From Triglochin maritima (lineage: Eukaryota > Streptophyta > Magnoliopsida > Alismatales > Juncaginaceae), in the NCBI GenBank assembly GCA_963682175.1, contig OY821791.1, positions 18,194,542 through 18,258,541 of the forward strand: DNA of 64,000 nt. The letters run 5' to 3'. Positions 52,371-63,229 of the stretch are shown here, piece after piece; the first letter of the stretch is position 1; every line of letters starts with the position of its first letter. The notes under the pieces are model-generated. The model was not told where the DNA came from and did not search any database. It worked only from the letters and a program-made list of their open reading frames with translations. Position numbers and translations under genes: made by a program.

Positions 52371-54318
52371 CCTCCAGTTAGAGCTCTCAACATACTCTTT
52401 GTAGCAGTGCTTCTACATCTCATGTTATTTCCTCTAGTCCGCCTTTTCCCATACATGTGCGGCTGGACCGCACGAACTACATGCTATGGCAGTCTCAAAT
52501 ATTGCTTATTCTTCGTTGTAATGATCTATATGGGATTTTGGATGGGTCTACCCCTCCCCCTAACCCCTTACTTGATGAGGATCAAACCATCTTCGACACA
52601 GAGTTCTTAATGTTCTTGCTAGATTGGGACTGAAGTATGACTCCTTTATGGTCTCTAACACCACAAGATTTGATTCTCCTACCATTGAAGAACTACAAGC
52701 AATGTTGCTTAGACATGAAATGAGATTGGAATATAACATGGTCACCCCAAACGTCCCTACTAATGTTGCCACCCAGGCCCCTTCTCAAAACAACAATTGG
52801 GGTGGGTGGCCACAACAACAAAGGCAGAGGTTGTGGACGTGGGCGATGTTCAAACAATAATCCTCCCAACTGCCCTCCTGACAATCCACTGACTAATTCT
52901 GGTCTCCTCCGAGTCTAGTGTCAGATTTATACCAAAATTGGTCATACTGCTCTTCAGTTTTCTAAGCACTTTGATTAGTCTTATCAGGATCCATCTCTCA
53001 CTGTTGTGATGTCAACTTCTTGTAACATGAAAGATGAGGCTTGATATCTTGACTCTGGTGCTACCGATCATCTCACCAATGACAACACCAATCTTCATAA
53101 CTTCAGAGACTACACTTGCTCTGACTATATCAAAACAACTAATGGCACATGTTTACCTATCATGCTGATTGATTCATTTATTGTTTCTTCTTCTTCTCGG
53201 TTATTACGTACGCATGAAGTTTTCTATGTTCCCAGTGTAACTCGTAACCTACTTAGTGTTGCTACCTTTAGCACTTGTAGTAATGTGTATTTTGAATTCT
53301 ATCCCCCTTGTTACTTGAATTGTATCTATTTTTGGGACACGTCCTTCTCGAGGGGCACCTTGAGCATGGTTTTTATCGACTCCATGTTTCTAGTTCTCTG
53401 CCTTCCAAACTTGCATTTCTTGGAGAAAGGACTTGCTCATATATGGCACCGTAGGCATGGTCATCCTTCCGCTAGAATTGTCCATACTATTCTTCATAAT
53501 ATTGATGTTCCTACTTTAGGAAATAATCTTTCAAGTACGTGTCATACTCGTTCCTCTATTAAGAACCATAAACTTTCGTTTGCTATAACTCATATTAAAA
53601 CTACTGCTCCTTTAGAACTTTAGAACTAATTCATTCTGATGTTTGAGGACTGCTCCAATTCTTTTTAACGATGGATGTCAATTTTATGTTAGCCTTCTTG
53701 ATGACTATAGCCATTATACTTGGCTTTTCTCGGTTGCTTACGAATCTGATGTTTTACCTACCATTCAAAAATTTAAATAACAAGTTGAAAATTTTCTTTT
53801 CCTGCAAAATTAAGGCTTCTCAAAGTGATTGGGGTGGTAAATTTTGGTCCTCTCTAAATTTCTGGAGTTAAGTGGCATTTCTCATAGAGTCTCCTGCCCT
53901 TAGACACATGAGTAGAATGATTCTATTGAACGAAAACACAGACATGTGGTAGATATTGGATTGTCTTTACTTTCTCATGCATTTCTTCCATTACACTTTT
54001 AGGATCATGCACTTACCATTGCTGCATTGTTAATTAATAAATTACCTTTCGTTGCTTCGCGCCCTTCTCCATTTGAAAGCTCTTCTAAAGTACTCTGGAC
54101 TAGTATGTTTTAAAAGTCTTTGAGTGTTCCTATTTTGCTTGTCTAAGATTGTATAGTGCCAACAAATTACAACCACATTCTTGACAATGTGTTTTATTGA
54201 GGTATAGTACTATGCATAAAGGTACAAGTGTTATCTTGTTAACAGTAGAAGGATGTATGTGACTCGTAATGTTATATTTGATGAAACTCATTTTCCATAT
54301 GAGAAGGCTCAAACAATT
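52371..54318 (+). pseudogene. Copia polyprotein remnant: gag, protease, integrase
   Basis: In order: Gag with PFPIHVRLDRTNYMLWQSQI and LGLKYDSFMVS; a decayed knuckle (CQIYTKIGHTA); protease YLDSGATDHLTND with the active-site DSGA; GAG-pre-integrase WHRRHGHPSARIVH; integrase with LIHSDV, CKIKASQSDWGG and, further on, SIERKHRHVVD and FDETHFPYEKAQ. Many stops and frameshifts. The motif style, with the RNase H region at 58581, suggests the Ale/Retrofit lineage. It is the only element in the window with integrase, but it is dead. It is interrupted by a solo LTR at 54324. Confidence 0.8.
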
Positions 54319-54323
54319 GTAGT

Positions 54324-55764
54324 AGTTCTTGGCCTTTTGGCCTTAATTTGTGTTTTAATGATTTAACTAACAGAATCTTAATCAGAATCAACTTTAGTGA
54401 AGTACACATCATGCATAGAATATACATTGTATTGTGTTAATATCTTCAGGTGATCAAGACTTAAGGAAAAATGGAATGAAATCAAGACATATAATCAAGT
54501 TAATTGAAGACATTCAAATTAGTTTCATTGTATAAGTCACATACAAATTTTCAGATCAATTAAACTTCAATAGATCACACAAACCTAAGTAGGAAAATCA
54601 CTCAAACTTAACCTTTGTCAGTCTGTGCAGAAAGGTCGACCAAAATGACTTTTTTGTTTCTACCAGTTAACGGTTTGTCCTTTAGTGGTTTTACCTAGCT
54701 CCACTGGTCGACCCATTTGACCTTTTCGGTTGACCGTTGAACTGTATTTTCATATGACCGTTATTCATGTCGTTTTATACACTGACCGTATTCGTATATT
54801 TTTACCTATTCCCCAAAATACATTTGGCCACTGGTCAAATGATGCCTTAATGGCGGTCGACCGGATGTAGACAATTTTGTGCACCAAAAGTGTTTGCTAT
54901 TTTTGGTCGAAATCTTTTTCTTGTGTTCGACCAATTAACCTTTGACCTTGCCAAAATCCTCTTAACGGTTGACCACCCGCAAATTTAGTTCGACCGATAA
55001 CTTAAGTTATAGTGGCTAGGTTTGATTGTAATTTAAGTTTCAAATGTTGCCTTAATTTCATGGAAACGGTCGACGTTAATCTCGAGTTGGTCGACCAATT
55101 TAGGATGGATTTGCAGAACTTAGATTTCCATTTTGTGTTTCTTGCACAAACATCAAACAAATCTTCCCCAATGGCTATAAATATTTAGAAGCTTATAAAT
55201 AGAGGTTTAAACACCATATTTACACAACTCTCAAACTTCTAAATGACTCCTACATTAAAGAGAATCCTGCCACAATATTCTACACACTCCAAGCCTCAAC
55301 TTTCACACTTTAGATCCGATTCCAATCATACTCAAAGTGTACGCAAGTTAAAGAGTTTTTGAATTCATTCATTCCAATTGTTGTCAAAGAAGTAAATGTT
55401 TTGGTGAAAGTCCGAAGCAAATTTGTAAAGGTTTCGATGAAAGCCCAAAGCATCATTCTTGGCTTGCCAGAAGAAGAAACCAAGCTCGGCGAAGGTGTTC
55501 AGGAGCTTGTTATGTAAAAAACGTTCTCTCCAGGCCCAGAATGGGGAGTGGATATTGATGACGTAGGCGGAGCTCGTGGAATTGAGTGGAACTTGCAAGA
55601 GAGGAAATAGGACCCAAGTGGGGTGCCCAACCTCTATAAAAACTATTGTCTTTGTGTGGTTTCGTTTCTCTACTTGTCTCATTTTATTGTTTAAATTCGA
55701 TTGCGTCATTGATTAAATCAAGTAGATAATTAAGTGAATTAATTAGGGTCATGATGATCCTACA
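54324..55764 (+). repeat. Solo LTR of the gag-only copia family
   Basis: 1441 bp in plus orientation, from AGTTCTTGGCC (first two bases changed from TG) to GATCCTACA, flanked by GTAGT at 54319-54323 and 55765-55769. The host frame rejoins across it (QTIVVVFIH). TATA box at 55194-55202. The palindrome array (about 54630-55100) is present but decayed. Confidence 0.85.
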
Positions 55765-55769
55765 GTAGT

Positions 55770-56528
55770 AGTATTTATACATCTGCTACACATGTCTTAC
55801 ATACTTTTGACATTGTCTCTTATGTTGCCCCTACACCTTCTTTGGTACCTAATCCCCTTCCTCCTCAACACCATTAGACTCACCCAATCAACCCCCTCCT
55901 CCATCTATTCTCTAACCTTCTCCTGATCCACTGCCTATCCCATGACCACACGAAATAAAGACAATACCATAAAGACCAAGACATTTCTATTCCATTAAAC
56001 ATTCTCCACCACCAAACATCCACTCACCCTTTCTTTAACTACACGACACTAAGTCCACTTGTTTCTCTCAGGCATGTAAGGGTGGTAACTGGAGAAAAGC
56101 AATGGATGATGAGTTAAATTCCTTAATTCTGAATAAAACTTGGTCTCTTGTTCCTAAATTTACTCCCACATTTTTCATTGGTTGTAAATGGGTGTTTTGG
56201 TTAAAAAGGAACCCTGATGGCTCCATTCATCACTACAAGGCCAGGCTTGTAGCGATAGAGCTTCATTGAGAAGGTATAGTCCTGTTGATACCTTTAGTCC
56301 TGTTGTCTCCAAAGCGTGGATTATCAAGCAACTTAATGTTAATAATTCATTCTTAAATGGTGACTTGCATGAGCATGTTTATATGTCCCAAACACCTGGC
56401 TTTATTGATCCCAACAATCCTAACCTTGTATGTCATCTTCGTAAAGCCATCTATGGTCTCAAATACGCCCCCCAAGCTTGGTTTACTAAGCTTGCTGATA
56501 AGTTACTCTCACTTAGTTTTTCCTTTAC
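55770..56528 (+). pseudogene. Copia reverse-transcriptase remnant, N-terminal part
   Basis: WRKAMDDELNSLILNKTWSL, then after a frameshift (near 56260) the open stretch 56266-56528 with DTFSPVVSKAWIIKQLNVNN, LNGDLHEHVYM and LRKAIYGLKYAPQAWF, classic copia RT motifs. Interrupted at 56529 by Athila E; the next residues (TKSNTS) resume at 58581. Confidence 0.85.
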
Positions 56529-58575
56529 TGTTAAACGTTTTAATTAAACCGCAAGTGCACGGCCGCGTTGAAGCGGTGGCAAATACGGGTCGTCCTCAGG
56601 GAGGTGAGCAGTCTCTCGTTTGCACGAAATCAAGTGGCGAAAAAAATGGAGAAGAGAGTTGATTATACTACTCTACGCTACGCTACACTACGAAATACGA
56701 AATGTGAAAGAAAGCATCAAATGATTAACTAAAACTTAACTAAGAATGAAAGAAGAGTGCTGGAATACAGAAGTGGAAAAACCCCTAAGGGGTGGAGTGA
56801 GTGCACACATGCAAAGAGGTAGGTGTTGAACGCATTCTTTAAGCACAAATGAAGGTGGTGTTATCATGCATAGGAAGTGTCTAAATGTTATGGCAAAACC
56901 TATCAATCTATTCACCAACCTAGTTGATTAACATTTACATATACAAGTTGTTTATTTCAGAACCTAAACAAGCATGAGAGGTGTCTAATGATTTTGGCAA
57001 AACTCATCAACTTATAAATTCTATCCTAAACAAGCAAGCATGCATTAATGTTTTATCAACACATTGGAAATAAAGCATTCATTCCATTCTCATTTGCATG
57101 TATGTACATCTACTCCACCCCCCCCCCAAAGGGGATGGAACTACTCACTACACATTACACTAATTATTAAACAAAGCAAGGAAAGCATATTAACTAAGCT
57201 ACTAAAACTAATGAAATTAAATTAAATGCAAAATAAGACAAGTCACCCAAGGATCATGGCAAGCAGATATATCGATATTAAATGCAGCACACTAACATGA
57301 CCCTAGCAGTGCATACAAAAGAAAACAAAAAATCAAAAGAAAAGACTCGACTCGACTATGTACACACGTAAAGCACCCCCCCACACCTACTTCATGCATT
57401 GTCCTCAATGAATGTGAACAAGATACTACATGGATTTATGCATGAAAAAGAATAGATCTCACCAACGTGAAGTACAACGGGAAGTTCATGGTCATGTTGA
57501 TGGACACAAACCCGAATTCCCTCAAAACCTGTGAGATACTGAAGAAGGGAGACAAATACGTGAAGAAATGGGGCCCAAGTACACAAGGGTTAGGGCCCAC
57601 AACAATCAATACTTGCTCATGGAGTCTTTTATTACACACTTCTTTTTTTAATATAATTATGTACAAACATAAGTTCTCATCTTCATTTGTCAAAAGACAT
57701 CAAATGGGAATCACAAAAGTGGGTCAACACATTGGAAATAAAGCATTCATTCCATTCTCATTTGCATGTATGTACATCTACTCCACCCCCCAAAGGGGAT
57801 GGAACTACTCACTACACATTACACTAATTATTATACAAAGCAAGGAAAACATATTAACTAAGCTACTAAAACTAATGAAATTAAATTAAACAAAGTAAAG
57901 CAAGAAACATGAAACAAACAACATAATAACGAAACTTTTATTAAAGTGACTCACATTTCAAGTAGCATCCTCCTACTTTAGTGTGTGCTTCAAGGCCTCA
58001 CTTCAGTAGGAAGAATAGCCACCCAAAATATGAAGTGCTTACATTAGAAGGTGAGGAGTTCCATTTATAGCCATAGAAAAAGGAACTCCGGGAAAATCCC
58101 CCGATGTGGGACTAAGCAGATACCAAAAATAGCCTAAACATCCTCTAATACATGTGCTGGAGAAAGTTGAGCGGATCCAGAGTGATCTGGACCACCAATT
58201 GGCGGTCCATAAAGTTTGGATCGGGTTGGAATTTGTTGTGGACTTTTCTTGCTGGTATTGTTTGTCTTTGATGCGGTTACTTGACTTGTTGGAGCTCCGA
58301 CCCGAATAGAATTGCCAAAATACTCCCCATGATGGTGTGGAGTTTTCTGTTTTGCTCTTTGGTCCTTTGGTCTTACATTCAAGTCCTTCTCCCTTGCATC
58401 TTAGTCCCCAGATCTCACAATTTAGTCCTTTTCCCAGCTTTTGGGTCATTTTACGCTTCATCTCTTCAAACCTATTTATTCCTGAAAACTAAACATAAAA
58501 CTCGTTACATAGCATTATTTAGGTGAAAGATAATGGATATAAGATACAAATATAATCATGACATGATGTCAATCA
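56529..58575 (-). mobile_element. Athila E: rearranged Athila, two LTR pieces around an internal scrap
   Basis: TSD TTTAC (56524-56528) and TCTAC (58576-58580), one difference. Contents: LTR piece 56529-57233 (U5 side), internal 3' non-coding fragment 57237-57720 (homologous to 35970-36400), LTR piece 57725-58575 (U3 side). About 180 bp of LTR (57060-57233 and 57727-57900) is present twice. This fits one insertion followed by two deletions. A degenerate TATA box (58061-58069) and a single palindrome (58191-58206) remain. Confidence 0.85.
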
Positions 58576-58580
58576 TCTAC

Positions 58581-59100
58581 CAAATCAAATACTTCTTGTT
58601 TGTTCTGTAGCAGAAACCTCACAGAATTTTATTTTGGTATATGTGGATGATATCTTCATTACAAAAAGTTCTAATCTCTTATGAATTAGGTTATCTAAAC
58701 TTAACTTTCATTTCTCCTTAAAAGATTTAGGCACTCAATAATACTTTTTTGGTCTAGAAGCATCATTTCATCATACTAGACTTTCCTTGCCAACGCAAAT
58801 ACATTCAAGATTTCTTAATCAAAACAAACATGCATCATGCCAAATCCATTTCATCTTCTGCACGCACTTCCACAAAATTATCTAAATTCAGTGGGTCTCT
58901 CATGATTGATCCCTTATTATATAAAAGCACTATAGGTTCTCTTCAGCATTTAACTCTAGCTAGACTTGGAATAACTTTCTTTGCAAATAAAGTCAGTTCA
59001 TGCACCTATTGAGGAACATTGGACTACAGTAAAATGAATTTTACGATATCTCAAACAAATTATTGACTTTGGACTGCATGATTAGTAGCATATCATACAT
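58581..59100 (+). pseudogene. Copia reverse-transcriptase and RNase H remnant, C-terminal part
   Basis: FILVYVDDIFIT holds the RT active site YVDD. LNFHFSLKDLGTQ and DPLLYKSTIGSLQHLTLARL follow, the latter close to the DP.LYRS..GALQYLT.TRP block typical of Ale/Retrofit elements. Stops occur after GTQ and elsewhere. The RNase H domain fades out near 59100. Confidence 0.8.
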
Positions 59101-59390
59101 TACATTCATGTTATATATCCTTTGTTTTAACCTAATTCTGTGCTACTCGAGTTTATTTTTGTAGTGTTTCGGGTATTATGCAATAAAGAAGAGAAAGGAA
59201 GAGAAAAAGACTGAAATCTAAGAAAAATTACTCAAATGAAGTAAAGTGGACATGTTTGTCATGCACAATGACCCATCTGTAAATCAGGAAGGACCTAGAT
59301 ATAATCCAGAGGAACATGAATGCACGAAAAACTTTTCAGACGCAAAAATACTTTAATACCATGACACTTCAGCAATATCGATCCAATAGA
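59101..59390 (+). other. Unassigned tail of the copia pseudogene
   Basis: No recognisable coding or LTR sequence. The last five bases (ATAGA, 59386-59390) would be the left TSD of element D; its partner lies beyond the window. Confidence 0.3.
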
Positions 59391-59769
59391 TGTTGGCTTT
59401 TTGGCCTTAATCTATGTTTTGACGATTTAATTAACCTAATCTTAATTATGATCATGTAGAGTAGCACACATGTTGCATTGCACATATATTGCTTTGTGCT
59501 AACCTCTACAAGTGATCAAAACTCAAGGAAGAAAGGAAAATCAAGTCAAAACATGTAATCAAGCTCTTTTGAAGACATGTATTTTGTATTTTCTTTTGAG
59601 TCTTAGGAACTTGTGTAAATTGAGCATACTTGAGCTAAAATAACTTAAATACACACTAGGTTCCTTATAGAAGACACACACGAAATTTCACATAATTTGG
59701 ACTTCAATAGATCACCCAAATTTAGACCGGGAAACACTAAACCTGAACTCTAACAGTCTGCCCACATTC

Positions 59770-60258
59770 GGTCGACCGTAACAGACCGTTCGGTCGACCG
59801 AGTGATCAATTACCATGTTTGTGTTTTCACTGCCTGATTTCGGTCAACCGTATATGCCCTTTCGGTCGACCGTATGAACTTATTTTCTGACCGTTTATTT
59901 TGTCGTATTATACCAACGGTCGTATTCGTATTAACCAAAAATACCCCAAATACATTTCACGTATCGGTCGACCGAGGACCTTGTTCGGTCGACCGAATAT
60001 CTGTCTCTTGACAAACCCGAACCTCCTAGACACAATCGGTCGACCGCTAGACCTTAGCTCGGTCGACCGAATTGATCATTGTTTGTCAACCCCAAAGTGT
60101 CTGGTGCAAATCGGTCGACCGAACCCTTTTCGGAGTTCGACCGTTCACTTAAGTGTATCTAAGTCATAGCGTTGGGCGGTCGACCGTTACCTAACCGGTC
60201 GACCGAACTGAGTTCAAAACTGCCAAATGGTCGATCATTCAGACCGATCCGGTCGACC
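59770..60258. repeat. Seven palindrome pairs upstream of the element D promoter
   Basis: Cores GGTCGACC, mostly within TCGGTCGACCGA, start at 59770/59792, 59842/59864, 59966/59987, 60038/60061, 60113/60135, 60178/60197 and 60229/60251. In-pair spacings are 22, 22, 21, 23, 22, 19 and 22 bp. The pairs recur at 72, 124, 72, 75, 65 and 51 bp. The array ends about 98 bp before the TATA box. It reads as a quasi-tandem repeat in which the palindromes are better conserved than the DNA between them. Confidence 0.9.
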
Positions 60259-60355
60259 GAATTAACTCAGTATTGGGTCCTGAGAGTTTCTATTTTGTGT
60301 ATCCTACACCAACACTCACCCAATCAACCCCAACGGATCTATTCTCTCTAATGCC

Positions 60356-60364
60356 TATATAAAG
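60356..60364 (+). promoter_or_regulatory. TATA box of element D LTR
   Basis: TATATAAAG; corresponds to the TATAAATAG boxes of Cop1 (18215-18223), Cop2 (21394-21402) and the solo LTR (55194-55202). Confidence 0.75.
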
Positions 60365-60899
60365 AGTTGTAAAACACATTTTAACACAACTCTCCCACTA
60401 CATACTTGTCCAAAACATTAGAGAGAATCCCAAACACTCGAAGCCTCCAATTTCCACACTTAAGATCAATTCCACATCATAATCTAAGTGTGCTCAAGTT
60501 AGAGAGTGTATTCCACTCAAGTTTTAGTTTGTGAAGAAGCAAGGACTTCGGTGAAAGCCCGAAGTGTTCCTCTCGGATTGTGAGAGAAGAAAGTCAAGCA
60601 AGCGAGGGTGTTCGCGGTGCTTGTTTTGTAAAAGGCGTTCTCTCCCGGCCCGGAACGGGGAGTGGATAGTGAAGTCTTGAGCGGAGCTCGAAGTGTCGAG
60701 CGGAACTTGCAAGAGAGGATGTAGGTGGTGGCCGAAGCTCTGTAAAACCCCCGTGTCAATTGTGGTTTGCATTATCTTCCTTTTACTTGCTTGTTTAGTT
60801 TAAATGCCGCTGCATATCTTTGATAGATCAAACAAGTAGGTAATTAGCGTAAAATTGTGATTAGTATTGTGGACCCATAACCCACATGATCCAACATTC

Positions 60900-60911
60900 G
60901 GTATCAGAGCC
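60900..60911 (+). other. Primer-binding site, initiator-Met type (element D)
   Basis: GGTATCAGAGCC, three bases after the LTR end CCAACA. Confidence 0.85.
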
Positions 60912-60948
60912 TTGTTTGCTAATTCTCAGACTTAATCGTATTTTTAGC

Positions 60949-62576
60949 ATGGCCTCTACTTCATCTAATCACATAGAAGGATTATGCACAACTCGACTTT
61001 CTTTGCTAAATAGGTCAAATTATGATTATTGGAAGAATAGGATGAAGATTTTCCTAATTTCTAATGACCTTAAGTATTGGATGTTTCTTCAAAATCCATA
61101 CACACCCCCAAATGAAGATGAATTAGATTCACTTACAAGACCCAAAATGAAAGAAATCGAAATGAATTCGAAAATTATGAAGATCTTGTATTGTGGCCTT
61201 AATGAGGTTAAATATAATAGGATTAGGGTTGTGTAAGTGCATATGAAATATGGCATAGATTGCAAATGCATCATGAGGGGGATAGCAAAACTAAAGAAAC
61301 CCGCATTAGTCTCCTCGTTCATAAATATGAAATTTTTTCTATGCAAATCGGTGAAAACATAAGCGAAATGAACACTCGCTTCAGCGATATCACTAACTCT
61401 CTTTTGGTTCTTGGAAGAAGATTAAATGAAGGAGAGATAACAAGGAAATTTCTCCGGTCGCTAAGTCACGATTGGGAAGATAAGGTGGTCACAATTGAAG
61501 CGCACGACTTTTCCCAACTCAAGATGGAGGAGTTAATTGGAAATCTCATGGCTTATGAGCTCCAAATTAACCATCGAAAGGAGAAGGAAGCCTCCAAGAA
61601 CAAACCGACCTTGGGATTACATGCAAATATTGACCAACCAAGAAGGAGTGTAGAAGATGAGGACATTAAAGTCCTAGCCAAAGACTTCTTCAAATACCTC
61701 AAGAAGGATAAAGAAAAGAATGAAAGAAGAGGTAGAAGAAGTGAAAAGATAGAAAAAAGAAGGAGAAGGAAGAGAGTGAGAATGAGAGGAGAGAAGGGGA
61801 GAAGAAAAAGGAGAGAAGGGAGAGGAGAAGAGAAAAGGAGAAGAGAAAGGAAGGAGGAAACACACAAGGCTACATGGGATGACTCTTCATCACCATCATC
61901 ATCGTCGTCTTCCTTGCAAAGTAGAAGAGAGGTGGCTCACTCATGCTTCATTGCTATTGAAGATCAAAGTGAGGTAGAATCTAACTCTTGTTCTAATAAT
62001 TCATGCTCAACTAAGTCATATTATAGTGATAGCTCAAACTCTAGTGCAAATAATGAAAATTATACACATGATGAGCTTCAAAATGCATTCCATGACTTAG
62101 TTAAACAATATGAGATCATTTGTGAAAAGAATAAAAGTGCTAGAAAGCTAATCAAGGATCTCCAAAGCCAAATTGAAACATGCATGAATGAGAAAAATGA
62201 GGTGGTTGCTAGACTTGAAAATAATGCATCAAATCTTGAAAAATTAAAAGCAACACCTATAGATTGTGAACAACTAGATCTTCAAGCTTGCAATGTGCAA
62301 TTAAGAAAAGATTTAGAAAGGTTCACACATGGAACTAAGATGCTTAACATGCTATTAGGAAGTCAAAGACAATCTTTGCAAAAACATGGTTTACGATTTA
62401 ATGCTAAATTGAAAAACCATGCATCTTATACAACTTTAAATGAAAAGCACTTAGTTGTAAAGCATACTTCCTCAAATGTGTGGTCTCCTAAAACCAACAT
62501 GGTTTGGATTCCCAAAGCTAATATTCAAGGACCCAAAGTTGTTTGGGTACCTAAATCTACACTTGTAGGTGCTTGA
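60949..62576 (+). pseudogene. gag: Copia gag of element D (one frameshift)
   Basis: Start ATG at 60949 (MASTSSNHIEGLCT), the first ATG of the conserved Gag sequence. LLNRSNYDYWKNRMKIFL is the usual copia Gag start. A one-base loss near 61220 shifts the frame; the rest (61260-62576, 438 aa) is open: EMNTRFSDITNSLLVLG, FLRSLSHDWEDKVVTIE and MEELIGNLMAYELQ, matching UBN2-type Gag. Residues 147-200 of that frame are almost only Arg, Lys, Glu and Gly, then Ser runs, WDDSS, a coiled coil and the end MLLGSQRQSL ... VWVPKSTLVGA. No CCHC knuckle is present; the basic tract may bind RNA instead. No protease follows the stop. Confidence 0.85.
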
Positions 62577-63215
62577 GGAAGAAATCGGTGGTGATCGGGC
62601 GAGCTTTAGAGTCAAATTGAAAGCCGGGTGCATCACCGAATGAAGGGTAGAACCAATTCAAGCTTCAAGTTGGTATATTTTCATATCCTCCAAATGTTTC
62701 GATAAAATTGGTTCTAGTCTAGGATACATGCTCAATTGACATATCATTTACCCATTCATTGCAAATCCTAAATGTTTGAATAACATCCATAGTTTTAGAG
62801 TCAAATTTTCTAAATGGACGTAAAAAGGGGAAATGAAAACATCACATGCTAAATTGTAGTATTTGCTTGATGTTAATAGGGGAGAATTAAGAATTGAACT
62901 TAATTGAAAAATCATATTCATATCGATAGGGGGAGATTATTGAATATCATTTTCTTAGAGTAATGAAGTGCAAAATTTAGGGGGGAGCAACTTCATTACA
63001 AGACATCCACATTGAACTTAAATCGTATAAAAAAAATTAAATATCATTTTTTGATGGATGTCAAAGGGGGAGAGATAATTAAGGGGGTAAAACTTGGAAT
63101 TTGAGTTAAATTGAACAAAAGTTATGCACATCCATAGGAGGAGCATTTATATGCATAGATTACTTATAAAAATAACATGTATTAAGATTTAGTTAAGATA
63201 TAGGTTGCCATCATC
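62577..63215 (+). other. Non-coding 3' region of element D
   Basis: AT-rich, with scattered GGGGGAGA-type purine runs (62930, 63068), homologous to 15448-16180. No pol remnants. Confidence 0.75.
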
Positions 63216-63229
63216 AAAAAGGGGGAGAT
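63216..63229 (+). other. Polypurine tract of element D
   Basis: AAAAAGGGGGAGAT directly before the 3' LTR, the plus-strand primer of retrotransposon replication. Confidence 0.9.

Larger units (their letters stand above)
59391..60896 (+). repeat. 5' LTR of element D
   Basis: 1506 bp, TGTTGGCTT to GATCCAACA. U3 carries the palindrome array, then a TATA box at 60356-60364 (TATATAAAG). The U5 side has the conserved CTCTCGGATTGTGAGAG inverted repeat near 60571. Confidence 0.9.

Noticed and set aside
59770..60258. Regularly spaced palindromes as a CRISPR-like array
   Set aside because: The genome is eukaryotic, the intervals are too short and unequal, spacers are not unique sequences of constant length, and the array sits in LTR promoters.
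60900..60911. Possible tRNA gene at the GGTATCAGAGCC sites
   Set aside because: Only the short complement of a tRNA 3' end is present, next to an LTR; these are primer-binding sites.
61200..61260. Programmed frameshift in element D gag
   Set aside because: Cop1 and Cop2 read through this place in one frame, so the shift is a private one-base loss.
61089..61346. Minus-strand frames opposite the element D gag
   Set aside because: Antisense shadows of a clear Gag coding region.
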